From: Paenibacillus_AB hodogayensis
Lineage (GTDB): Bacteria > Bacillota > Bacilli > Paenibacillales > NBRC-103111
DNA length: 64,000 nucleotides
Direction of reading: 5' to 3'
Assembly (NCBI RefSeq): GCF_039536325.1
Contig: NZ_BAAAYO010000001.1
Coordinates: 1,116,001-1,180,000 of the forward strand
The notes under the pieces were generated by a model. The model searched no databases and was not told the DNA's origin. It saw only the letters and a list, made by a program, of their open reading frames with translations. This document shows positions 49,337 through 57,636 of this stretch, in pieces; within the stretch, counting starts at the first letter, position 1, and every line of letters begins with the position of its first letter. Made by a program: the position numbers and the translations under genes.

Positions 49337-51700
49337 TTAGGTCGCCGGAGCAGCCGGCCCGGGCTCGGAACGCGGCGCCGCCTGCGTCTTCTTCCGGTAT
49401 TCGCCCGGCGTCACTCCTTCCATATTGCGGAAATAGCGGACGAATGCGGCGGAGCTGTTGTAGCCGAGCTTGGCGGAAATGTCGCCGATTTTCCAGTCCG
49501 TTTCCGTCAGCCACCGTTTGGACAAGCCCAGCCGGTATTGCGCCAAATAATCGCTGAACGAAACGCCAAGCGATTTTTTGAACACGCGGCCGACATGGTT
49601 CGGATGAAAATGAAGCTGCGCGGCGCAGCTTTCGAGCGTCAGCTCGGTGCCGAACCGTTCGTGGATGATCTTCAGCGTATCCTTCGTAATGCTGTCGTGC
49701 TGCTCCTCGATTCGCGCGGCGAGCAGCTCGACAACCGGATAGAGCACCTCAAGCCGAAGCCATTCCTTCTTCTCCTCGACCGACTCCGCCTGCGCCAGCC
49801 GCTCCAGCGCCGCCCGGCCGCCGAACAAATCGCGCAAAAAGGCCGCTTCCCCGCGTATCAAGTCCAGCAATCCGGACAGCAGCCGGAGCGTCATGTAATG
49901 AAACTGCCCCGGCGATACGTCGCGCTCGACCAAATAACGAAAAAACGCGTTCAGAGCCTCGTCGGCCCAGTCGCGGCGGGACATGCGGACCGCCTCCAGA
50001 AGCTGCCGCTCGAGCGGCTCCGGGTAATCGGCCAGCGGACGGTGTCCGTCGGATTCCGTCTCGTCGTAATGGACGACGACGCCGGGGCCGAAGCGGAGCC
50101 GGCACGACAAAGCGTCCGACGCTTCTGCGTAAGCCCTCGTCGCTTCTCCGAGCGAGTGAAACGGACGGCTGACGCCGATGCTCGCCTGAACGCCGAGCGT
50201 TTCGGCCGCCCGAACCCGAATCGCTTCGCCCCGCCTGCTAAGCTCCGTCCTCCATGCTTCCTCCGTTCCGTCCGGCTGGATCATCAGTACAGCCTGCGTC
50301 CGGCCGAGCAAGACCGGCTTCAAATATTCGCCGGCCGGCAGCGTTTCCTCGACGAGCCGGCCGATGGCGAACAAGATGACGTCCCGGTCGATCGAGACGG
50401 CTGCGTCGCTCGCGGGCTCGAACTGGAGCGCGAACACGGCGAGCCGTTCCCAGGCGCCGGGAAGCTCCAGGAGGCGCCGTTTCTCCTCCGCTTGCTCCTT
50501 CTGCAACTGACCGGTAAAGAGCTGGAGAGCGAACAACTCCTTCGCCTGCGGAAGCACGACGGCAACCTGCCGCCGCATCTGCGATTCCGCATTCATCAGA
50601 TGCGCCACCCCTTGCTCGATCTGTCCGAAATCGTCCCGGAACCTTCCTCGATCCGGGCCGGGGGCGGCTCGTCCCGCTTGCGCGAGAATATCGTGCAGCT
50701 TTTTGACCGGACGGTACATCTTTTTTGAGCCGAACCAGACGAACGCCGCCGTAACGGCCAGTAAAGCCAAACATGCCGCAAGCGTCATCCATCCGATGGA
50801 GCTCGCGTCGCGCCGCAGCTCGTGCAAGGAGTAAACGGAAACGATCGTCCAGCCCGTATACGGCGAACGCGTGTACATGACGCCTATGGAACCGTCGTCG
50901 CCGATCCGGAACGTTCCTTGCATGTCCGGACGGTCGGAAACGAACTTGCGCACGGAAGCTTCGAGCGGCTCCTTCATCTTCGGCGTTTCGGCGGCGCCGA
51001 GAAGCGTCCGGTAATCCGCGTCCAAAATCGCCCCGATGTTCTTCTCGCTTAACCGTCTGGCCATCTCCGGCAAATCGATTTCCGCCACGAGCAATCCGGA
51101 AGGCTTCGCCGCGCCCGTGGCAACCGGCAGCTTGCGGACAAAGACGAGCGCATTCCCGCCTTCCCCCGAAGATTCGGTCAGCCAGGCGGATGCGTTCGGC
51201 AGCGACGCGTAGTCCGCATACCGCTGCATCCCGGCAAGACTGCTCAGCCGGTTCAAACGGGTACGGTCGATCGCCCAGTCGTAGTCGAGATTGACCAAAG
51301 TTAACGAGCGGATGCCGGGGTTGCCGGAGGAGAGCTTGCTCATCATCCCGGCCAATGCTTGATACGCCTCGTAGTTTTCCTCGGTCAGCGGCTTGCGCAT
51401 CCATTCCGACACATAGGGGGAGCCGGCGAATTGAATCGCTCCGTAATCGATTTTGGCCAGCATGTTTTCCAACTCTCCGCGAGTTTGGCCGAGCAGCTGC
51501 AAGTTCGTCTGCGCCGCCTTCGTCTGAAGCTCTCCGGTGAACAGATGATACGAGAAGTACCCGATAGCAAGCAGCGGCAGCGCCCCGATCAGAAACGTAA
51601 AGCCGACCAGCCGGAGCCGGTAAGCGGACAATCGCGCGAGAACGGCCGTTTTTCGCGCGGCGAATCGATGCAGGCCTTGAGACGTCGGTATCAGGCCCAT
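49337..51700 (-). CDS. membrane-anchored AraC-family sensor-regulator
   Basis: About 787 residues from the ATG at 51700. Layout: first membrane span near residue 30-50 (LVGFTFLIGALPLLAIGYFS), extracellular cache-like sensor of about 250 residues, second span (MTLAACLALLAVTAAFVWFG), long cytoplasmic linker, and a C-terminal AraC double helix-turn-helix (LESCAAQLHFHPNHVGRVFK, LGYNSSAAFVRYFRNMEGVT). It is a one-component transmembrane regulator. It lies upstream of the sulfatase/transporter operon, its likely target. A GTG at 51829 could give a longer form; neither start has a strong ribosome binding site. Confidence 0.85.
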   Translation of the reverse strand: MGLIPTSQGLHRFAARKTAVLARLSAYRLRLVGFTFLIGALPLLAIGYFSYHLFTGELQTKAAQTNLQLLGQTRGELENMLAKIDYGAIQFAGSPYVSEWMRKPLTEENYEAYQALAGMMSKLSSGNPGIRSLTLVNLDYDWAIDRTRLNRLSSLAGMQRYADYASLPNASAWLTESSGEGGNALVFVRKLPVATGAAKPSGLLVAEIDLPEMARRLSEKNIGAILDADYRTLLGAAETPKMKEPLEASVRKFVSDRPDMQGTFRIGDDGSIGVMYTRSPYTGWTIVSVYSLHELRRDASSIGWMTLAACLALLAVTAAFVWFGSKKMYRPVKKLHDILAQAGRAAPGPDRGRFRDDFGQIEQGVAHLMNAESQMRRQVAVVLPQAKELFALQLFTGQLQKEQAEEKRRLLELPGAWERLAVFALQFEPASDAAVSIDRDVILFAIGRLVEETLPAGEYLKPVLLGRTQAVLMIQPDGTEEAWRTELSRRGEAIRVRAAETLGVQASIGVSRPFHSLGEATRAYAEASDALSCRLRFGPGVVVHYDETESDGHRPLADYPEPLERQLLEAVRMSRRDWADEALNAFFRYLVERDVSPGQFHYMTLRLLSGLLDLIRGEAAFLRDLFGGRAALERLAQAESVEEKKEWLRLEVLYPVVELLAARIEEQHDSITKDTLKIIHERFGTELTLESCAAQLHFHPNHVGRVFKKSLGVSFSDYLAQYRLGLSKRWLTETDWKIGDISAKLGYNSSAAFVRYFRNMEGVTPGEYRKKTQAAPRSEPGPAAPAT

Positions 51701-51901
51701 CTGCTTTTCCCGTATTCGCAATCGCAGCCGGGCCCATAAGCGCTTGCCGCAGCGAAACCGCCGCGGGCTGGCGTTGCCGGCTCGAGTATGTGTTCGGCCG
51801 CGAGCGGCCGCTCCGCTCGAATAGTCCACTCGATGTTCAAGTTCGTCTCTCCCCTGTCGTATCGGCCATTCCTTATTAATCCGATATGATTAATTATTTG
51901 A

Positions 51902-51930
51902 ATCTTAACAACCGCTTCTTCGTCTGTCAA
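51902..51930 (-). promoter_or_regulatory. promoter of the AraC sensor-regulator gene
   Basis: Minus strand TTGACA (51930-51925), 17-bp spacer, TAAGAT (51907-51902). The transcript would have a leader of about 200 nt before the ATG at 51700. Confidence 0.65.
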
Positions 51931-52106
51931 TCCAAATAACCCGTTTCCTAGAAACATGTACCGGCTTACGGCTTATCGGTCTGCGGACCGAATGGCAAAT
52001 CGTTCTTACGAGGGTTTCATGTCCGGCTATATATCCTTACAATGCAAATATATGGATGCGGGTAACGCACAATCCTTAAAACGGTTCGAAAAAAGGAGAA
52101 AGCTCG
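51931..52106. other. intergenic stretch before the ABC scar
   Basis: AT-rich. No gene. Contains two copies of an ATATAT core (52029, 52050) flanking TTACAATGC, and a good ribosome binding site (AAAGGAGAAAG) for the remnant at 52107. Confidence 0.4.
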
Positions 52107-52429
52107 ATGGACAATACACGGAAGGAAGCACGTTCGGACAATACGGAATGGGCCGTGGAAGCTCGAGGGCTCGTCAAGACGTTCGGCGACAATCGGGCGG
52201 TGGACGGCGTAGACTTGAACGTTCGTGCCGGCTCGATCTACGGCGTGCTTGGTCCGAATGGGGCCGGCAAGACAACGACGATTCGGATGCTGGCGACTTT
52301 GCTGCGGCCGGATGCCGGGGAGGCGCGAATACGATCGGGGCGGATCTCGGCATCTTCCTCATTGGAGCCGCAGCCATTGTAGCTGTCTTTGCGCCGCTTA
52401 CAGTGCGCGCCTACATGCGCCGGACTTAG
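52107..52429 (+). pseudogene. deletion scar joining DrrA-type ATPase start to DrrB-type permease end
   Basis: The first ~73 codons encode an intact ATPase start with Walker A (VLGPNGAGKTTTIRMLATLL), nearly identical in protein sequence to the gene at 63075. After PDAG (about 52320) the match stops. In another frame the sequence to the stop at 52429 reads GADLGIFLIGAAAIVAVFAP then LTVRAYMRR, the typical end of an ABC-2 permease. A deletion has thus removed most of drrA and nearly all of drrB. Neither product can work. Confidence 0.75.
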
Positions 52430-52553
52430 AAAAAGATTGGTCAGTCGGACTTGGTCTAACGGACGCTGGTCTTTGCAGTGACATCGGCTGAACCGATCCG
52501 CGCAAACGGGTAATGACGGCAGCTCATTTCTTATTTCAGAACAACCACCTCGC

Positions 52554-52578
52554 CTTGTATTAGTATAGTAGTACAATA
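52554..52578. promoter_or_regulatory. YtrA-type operator, copy downstream of gntR
   Basis: 25-bp site containing TTGTATTAG and AGTACAAT; it matches the site at 53002 at 20 of 25 positions, in the same orientation. It lies between the ABC scar and the gntR stop. Confidence 0.6.
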
Positions 52579-52603
52579 AGTGCAAAAAAAATCCGTATCC
52601 CGA

Positions 52604-52981
52604 TTATTCCCAATGCTCGCTGATCAATTCGACGACCGATTTGAACGAAAGCTGCATGTCCTTCGCCGACTCGATGAACGATATGACGAGATTGCGGGTG
52701 AGCTCCGCCTCGATTCGGGCCGAAATAGCCTCATCGACGAAAATGACGCTGCCCTGCGTACTGCTTGTGCGCACAAAGCCTTCATCTTCCATGAGCTTAA
52801 ACGCCTTTTGAACCGTATTGGGGTTTATATTAAGCTGCGCGGCGATCTCCCGTCTGGACGGCAGCTTGTCTCCCGACACCACCCTGCGAAGCATAATTTG
52901 CCGTTTTACGTACATAACGACTTGTACATAAACGGCCTCCCGGTTGTTGAGCTTAAGCTCATAAAAATTCAGCACGCGCAT
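52604..52981 (-). CDS. GntR-family regulator, YtrA subfamily
   Basis: 125 residues, short for GntR and fitting YtrA. Winged helix at about 10-80 (VYVQVVMYVKRQIMLRRVVS, LPSRREIAAQLNINPNTVQK), then a short dimerisation helix pair and no ligand domain. YtrA-type repressors usually precede and control ABC transporter operons; here the only neighbour is a scarred ABC gene. One operator copy lies 21 bp upstream of its start and another just downstream of its stop. Confidence 0.88.
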   Translation of the reverse strand: MRVLNFYELKLNNREAVYVQVVMYVKRQIMLRRVVSGDKLPSRREIAAQLNINPNTVQKAFKLMEDEGFVRTSSTQGSVIFVDEAISARIEAELTRNLVISFIESAKDMQLSFKSVVELISEHWE

Positions 52982-53001
52982 TCACCCGCTTTCTTCACAC
53001 T

Positions 53002-53026
53002 ATTGTATTATTACACTAGTACAATG
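53002..53026. promoter_or_regulatory. YtrA-type operator in the gntR promoter
   Basis: ATTGTA and TACAAT arms with a 12-bp centre, an inverted repeat just upstream of the gntR start. Same motif as 52554-52578. Confidence 0.65.
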
Positions 53027-53146
53027 TAGCAGTCAATAGCGCCCCCGCCTATCCCGGTCCAACATCCGCCCATTTCATACAGGCAAGCATCCTGTTAAAT
53101 AACTTGATCATATGATGACTGTAAACCATCAGGAGGGGGCTTTATT

Positions 53147-53473
53147 ATGGCTTATCACCCTTACCATCCTTATAGTCAACACCAGCATCAAGTACACCCC
53201 TATTATCATCACGGTTATCACCCGCATTATTACCACCCCTACGGGTACGGTGGCTACCCTTACGGGCATTATCAAACGGGGCATCATTATCACCACAGCG
53301 GAATGCAGGGCGGAACGCATGACGGAATGCAGGGCGGAATGCAGGGCGGAACGCATGACGGAATGCAGGGCGGAATGCAGGGCGGATCGCATGGCGGATC
53401 GCATGGCGGATCGCATGGCGGATCGCATGGCGGTTGGCATAGCGGTCAAGGCGATGGATACAGAAAAAAATAA
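53147..53473 (+). CDS. His/Tyr/Gly-rich repeat protein
   Basis: 108 residues, ATG after AGGAGGGGG. The first half is His/Tyr/Pro-rich (YHPYHPYSQHQHQVHPYYHH) and the second half is twelve tetrapeptides (GMQG, GTHD, GSHG, GWHS), encoded by exact 12-bp DNA units. About a quarter of all residues are His. No signal peptide. The composition recalls spore coat/exosporium or metal-binding proteins of bacilli; this is an inference and no domain is recognised. It is transcribed alone, with a perfect hairpin after the stop. Confidence 0.7.
   Translation: MAYHPYHPYSQHQHQVHPYYHHGYHPHYYHPYGYGGYPYGHYQTGHHYHHSGMQGGTHDGMQGGMQGGTHDGMQGGMQGGSHGGSHGGSHGGSHGGWHSGQGDGYRKK
53300..53443 (+). repeat. twelve 12-bp coding tandem repeats
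   Basis: Units GGAATGCAGGGC, GGAACGCATGAC and GGATCGCATGGC, in the order A-B-A, A-B-A, A, then C four times, then a variant. A 36-bp higher-order unit (A-B-A) is duplicated. Confidence 0.85.
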
Positions 53474-53509
53474 GAACGAAGATAAACTTTCTTTAAACGT
53501 TAAAAATTT

Positions 53510-53543
53510 GCAAAGAGGAGAAGGTCCGCCTTCTCCTCTTTGC
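53510..53543. terminator. hairpin after the repeat protein gene
   Basis: Perfect 15-bp arms (GCAAAGAGGAGAAGG and complement) around TCCG. No U-run follows, so termination strength is uncertain. Confidence 0.6.
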
Positions 53544-53583
53544 ATGCTTGCCATCATGAGCGCAATAGCAACTAACTCCAGCC

Positions 53584-54786
53584 CTACCCTATATCGTCCG
53601 CCTTCGCCCCGGCCTCATGCGCCGCTTCCTGCCGATATTCCGACGGAGTGACGCCATACCGCTTGCGGAACACCTGCGCGAAATGCCGCACATCCTGATA
53701 GCCGATGAGCTCGGCGATGTCGGCCAGCTTGCGCTTGGGATTTGCCAGCAGCAGCCTCGCCTTTTCCAGCCGAAGCTGGATGACGTATTCCTTGAAGCCC
53801 TGCCCGGTCTTCTGCTTGAAGAGCTGGCTGAAATAGACCGGGTTGAGGTACACGATCGCCGCCACCTTCTCCAGCGACAAATCGTCCTGATAATGTGACC
53901 GCATGTACTGCTGCGCCACCTCGACGGAGCGTTCTCCGCTCCCGGTCGCATGGTGCTCGTAGATCTGCGTCGTCGATGCCTGACGCATACGCTGCACCTC
54001 CTCGGGCACCGCCGAGAATCGGTCGATCCGCTCGGTATGCATGATCTGGAACGGCACCCGCAAATAACTGATCAGGTGGCTGCGCAGCTCGCCGAGCAGC
54101 CCGGCAAGCCGGGCTTCGCCATGCAGCGTGACGAGGCCGAGCAGGCTGCGGCTGTCGTGGACGGTGACGAAGCCGGCGCCGTACCGTTCGATCAGCTCCG
54201 ACAGCACGTTCTCGATGATATACAGCTCCAGCCGAACCGCACGGTCGGCCTCCATCTTGATCATGATCAAATGAAAATGCGGATGATGCTCGATCATCGC
54301 GCCCATATCGATGCGGCCCGTATCGAGCCCGGCCGCGAAGCGCTGGAAGACGGCCTCCTGCAAATATTTGCGATTCCGCTTGAGCAGCTCCGCTTCCTCC
54401 GTCTGCGCCGTTTCCTTGCTGATATCGGCGCTCAGCTTCTCGATCATGTCGCCAAGCGCTTCCTTGCCGATCGGTTTGAGCAGGTAGTCCTTGGCGCCGA
54501 GCCGGACGGCCTCCTGGGCGTAGGCGAACTCGGAGTGAGCCGAGATGACGACCCATTTGAGCTGAGGATGCCGGTGACGGGAAACCTTCATCAGCTCGAG
54601 TCCCGTCATGCCGGGCATAAGAATATCCGTCAGCACGATATGGATGCGATGCTCGCGCAGCAGCGCGATCGCCTGCTCCGCATTGGCCGCGAGATGAATA
54701 CGACACTCGGAAAAGCGGTTATGCAGCGTCCGCTGGATGCCTTCGCGGATCACATGTTCATCGTCTACGATCAGGATCTGAATCAT
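53584..54786 (-). CDS. YesN-type response regulator (receiver + AraC)
   Basis: 400 residues. Receiver 1-120: D8-D9, phospho-acceptor D54 (VLTDILMPGMTG), K104 (YLLKP). A linker of about 170 residues leads to a C-terminal AraC double helix-turn-helix (LSLEKVAAIVYLNPVYFSQL, IGYQDVRHFAQVFRKRYGVT). It overlaps the kinase gene by 29 bp. It should activate the sugar ABC genes immediately upstream in response to the YesM-type partner. Confidence 0.93.
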   Translation of the reverse strand: MIQILIVDDEHVIREGIQRTLHNRFSECRIHLAANAEQAIALLREHRIHIVLTDILMPGMTGLELMKVSRHRHPQLKWVVISAHSEFAYAQEAVRLGAKDYLLKPIGKEALGDMIEKLSADISKETAQTEEAELLKRNRKYLQEAVFQRFAAGLDTGRIDMGAMIEHHPHFHLIMIKMEADRAVRLELYIIENVLSELIERYGAGFVTVHDSRSLLGLVTLHGEARLAGLLGELRSHLISYLRVPFQIMHTERIDRFSAVPEEVQRMRQASTTQIYEHHATGSGERSVEVAQQYMRSHYQDDLSLEKVAAIVYLNPVYFSQLFKQKTGQGFKEYVIQLRLEKARLLLANPKRKLADIAELIGYQDVRHFAQVFRKRYGVTPSEYRQEAAHEAGAKADDIG

Positions 54787-56662
54787 CGAGCCTAACCTCC
54801 TTTGCGGGCAGCGGCATCGTCAGGACAACCGTCGTTCCTTCCCCCCGAATACTCCGGACTTGAAGTCCGTATGCGTCTCCGAACATCAGAGTCATCCGGC
54901 GATGGACATTCGTCAGTCCGATTCCGCGGCGCGCTCTGCCGGGCGACGACAGGGCGGCAGGTCCGTTTTCGAGGGGACTCGGGCCTAAACTGTCCGGGCT
55001 TCCGCCAATCCGTACGGGAGCTGCTCCCTCTGACGCGTCCGTCGGCGCCGTATCCCCTAGAAACGAAGCGCGTATCTTCTCCAGCACGTCCGGATCGATG
55101 CCTACTCCGTTATCCTGGATGACGATACGCAGCTCGTCGTCGTCCGCTTCCGTATAGACGCGCACCTCGCCCGCACGCTCATGCAGCGGCTCCAATCCGT
55201 ACTTGACGGCGTTCTCGATCACCGGCTGAATAGTCATCTTGGGCAGCGGAATATCCAGCCACTCCGGCTCTACGCGGATTTCCGTTCGCACCCGGCCGGC
55301 CAATCGGTTCTCGATAATGGTCATGTAGTGCTGCATCTGCTCCAGCTCCTGGCGCAGCGTCGTCTTGGACGCTTCCTCCCAGTCGCTGCTGTAGCGGAAC
55401 ATCTGCGATAATGCCAGAATCACCCGCCCCAGCCGGTCGTTCTCTTGCTCGTCGAGCATCCAATAGATCATATCCAGCGTGTTATATAGAAAATGCGGAT
55501 TGACCTGCGACTGCAAAGCATGCAGCTCCGCGTTTTTTTCACTGATGGAGGCCAGCTTGATCCGTTCGATCAACTCGTCCATCCGGTACACCATCCGGTT
55601 GAAGGAAGAAACAAGCGAGTTGATTTCGTCGAACGATTTGACTTTGACCGAGCCGTTGAAATTCCCCATCTCGACCTGCCTCATCTCGCGGATCAGCAGC
55701 TTGAGCGGCGAGGACATGCTGCGGGAAATCAGCGTGGCGAGAGCGGTCGCGACCAGCACAAGCGCCAGGACCACGATCAGCAAATAGTTGCGGGTCTTGA
55801 CGACCTGGGCGTCGATATCCTCTTTGGGGGTCAGGCCATAGACGGTCCAGTCCGACAGCTTGGCGTTGGCCGCGACAATGAGCTGGTCGGTCCCGTTGTC
55901 GACGACGATATTCTCCGCTTCCGGACGGGGAAGGCCGCTTAAAGAAGGGCGCTTCGCCTGATCCGTCGAGGCGATGATCCTGTCTTGGCGGTCGATAATA
56001 TAGACCCGGCTGTTCGGGCTGATCGTAACGTTCGAGAGCGCCGCAACAATCGGCCGGGGATCCGTTTCGATCAGCATGACCCCAATCTCCTTATGCTCGC
56101 TCAGGTCGAACAGCTTGCGCCCGAAGACGAACACCGGGTCCTCGCTGAACTGGTTGATGACCGAATCGGGATACAGGCCGAGCCAAACCATTTCGCCGGA
56201 GGAGCTCGTAAGCTTCTGGTACCAGTCCGAGGTGAAGTAGTTGGCGTCCATGACGCGGGCGAAGCGCCGCTCGTAGCTGTAATTTTTGCCGCCATTGGTA
56301 ATGATGTGGATACCGACGATATCGTCCCGCGAATAATAGATCGCGCCGATAATGTTCGTGACCGTGCGCTCGTTGATGACGCTGACAGCCTCTTCCTTGC
56401 TCGCATCGCGCTCCTCGATGAGACGCAGCATCTCATAGTTGCTGTTCAATGATTTAGTAACGCTGTCATAACCCTGCAGCAGCAAGTCGAACAGTCCGAC
56501 GGTTTGCGAAATATTTTTTTCCGCCAGATCGCTGATTTTGTCGTGAATGATCTCGGTCGTCTTTCTGTCGTATAGAAAGCTTACCACAAACAGCAGAATG
56601 AGCATGCAGGCCAGAAACAGCAGAAACAGCCGGCTATGAATGGAATTCAGGCTCCGTCTCAT
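54758..56662 (-). CDS. YesM-type sensor histidine kinase
   Basis: 634 residues. Two membrane spans (LFLLFLACMLILLFVVSFLY; LLIVVLALVLVATALATLIS) bracket an extracellular cache-like sensor of about 250 residues. HAMP at about 305-360, kinase core with phospho-acceptor H390 (SQVNPHFLYNTLD), and an ATPase domain (IQPVIENAVKYGLEP, IVIQDNGVGIDPD, GIGLTNVHRRM). A 40-residue Pro/Gly/Ala-rich insertion lies inside the ATPase between the D and G boxes, which is unusual. It is linked to the sugar transporter genes. Confidence 0.93.
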   Translation of the reverse strand: MRRSLNSIHSRLFLLFLACMLILLFVVSFLYDRKTTEIIHDKISDLAEKNISQTVGLFDLLLQGYDSVTKSLNSNYEMLRLIEERDASKEEAVSVINERTVTNIIGAIYYSRDDIVGIHIITNGGKNYSYERRFARVMDANYFTSDWYQKLTSSSGEMVWLGLYPDSVINQFSEDPVFVFGRKLFDLSEHKEIGVMLIETDPRPIVAALSNVTISPNSRVYIIDRQDRIIASTDQAKRPSLSGLPRPEAENIVVDNGTDQLIVAANAKLSDWTVYGLTPKEDIDAQVVKTRNYLLIVVLALVLVATALATLISRSMSSPLKLLIREMRQVEMGNFNGSVKVKSFDEINSLVSSFNRMVYRMDELIERIKLASISEKNAELHALQSQVNPHFLYNTLDMIYWMLDEQENDRLGRVILALSQMFRYSSDWEEASKTTLRQELEQMQHYMTIIENRLAGRVRTEIRVEPEWLDIPLPKMTIQPVIENAVKYGLEPLHERAGEVRVYTEADDDELRIVIQDNGVGIDPDVLEKIRASFLGDTAPTDASEGAAPVRIGGSPDSLGPSPLENGPAALSSPGRARRGIGLTNVHRRMTLMFGDAYGLQVRSIRGEGTTVVLTMPLPAKEVRLDDSDPDRRR

Positions 56663-56734
56663 GAGGCTCTCCCCTCCTCACACTCCCTCCCGCTATTGTA
56701 ACATAATGGAAGCGCAAAAAAAGCGGGCGGCCGC

Positions 56735-57616
56735 TTACCCTTTGACCGCTCCCGCCACCATCCCTTTTGTAATTTTGTCCGCAAGCAAGAAGTAAATGAG
56801 GATAACCGGCAGCGCCCCGAGGACGAGGAATGCTCCGATCGCTCCGTAGTTGACCGAGTATTGGCTGACGAAGCTGTTCACGCCGAACGGCAGCGTTTTT
56901 AACCGTTCCGCGGAGATGAACGTAGCTGCAAGAATATATTCGTTCCATATATTGATAAAGGTCAGAATGCTGACGGTCATCATCGGCGGAACCGAGATCG
57001 GCAGGGTGATGTTGACGAAAATCCGCATGATGCCCGCGCCGTCCATAACGGCCGATTCTTCGATTTCCGCAGGGATCGATTTCATGAATCCGCTCATGAT
57101 GAAGACGGCGATCGGCGTCTGGAACGCCATGTAAGGCAGGATGATCGATAGATGCGTATTGAGAATGCCCATGTTTTTGAAAATAATCATAAGCGGCAGC
57201 AAAGTCGCCTGCAGCGGAATCATCAGGCCGATCAGGAAAACCAGCATGACGGCTTGCCCGTATCTCCACTTGAACCGGCTGATGGCGAACGAGGCCAGCG
57301 TGCTCAGCAGCAAAACTCCCGCCATGGTCAACGTAGTCACGAATAAGCTGTTTTTCAAATATTGAAAGTAGTGGCCGGCCTGGATCGCATCGGTGAAGTT
57401 TTTCCACTGAGGAGAAGAAGGAGGCGCGAAGAAGGCGCCGGATAAAATCTCCTCATTGCTCTTCAGCGAGTACAGAACGAGCCAAAGCAGCGGATACAGC
57501 TGAGTAACGACCAGCGCAGACAAGAAGATGAGGACGAGCGCTTTCGTGAAGGAGAAGCGACTGCCTCTCGCCCGGACGGCCGGTCGGATCGTTGCGGATC
57601 GGGATATCGGCTGCAT
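56735..57616 (-). CDS. carbohydrate ABC transporter permease (MalG/CUT1 type)
   Basis: 293 residues from the ATG at 57616, after GGAGAG. Six spans; segments LYPLLWLVLYSLKSNEEIL, LLSTLASFAISRFKWRYGQA, coupling loop IPAEIEESAVMDGAGIMRIF, and the end KITKGMVAGAVKG. It is the second membrane subunit of the sugar importer. It follows the MalF-type gene by 20 bp. Confidence 0.93.
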   Translation of the reverse strand: MQPISRSATIRPAVRARGSRFSFTKALVLIFLSALVVTQLYPLLWLVLYSLKSNEEILSGAFFAPPSSPQWKNFTDAIQAGHYFQYLKNSLFVTTLTMAGVLLLSTLASFAISRFKWRYGQAVMLVFLIGLMIPLQATLLPLMIIFKNMGILNTHLSIILPYMAFQTPIAVFIMSGFMKSIPAEIEESAVMDGAGIMRIFVNITLPISVPPMMTVSILTFINIWNEYILAATFISAERLKTLPFGVNSFVSQYSVNYGAIGAFLVLGALPVILIYFLLADKITKGMVAGAVKG

Positions 57617-57636
57617 AAGAGAGAACACTCTCCTTT

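Noticed and set aside
50238..51737. A 499-codon minus-strand frame inside the AraC sensor-regulator
   Set aside because: Same-strand shadow of the real gene; Arg-rich and without any family resemblance.
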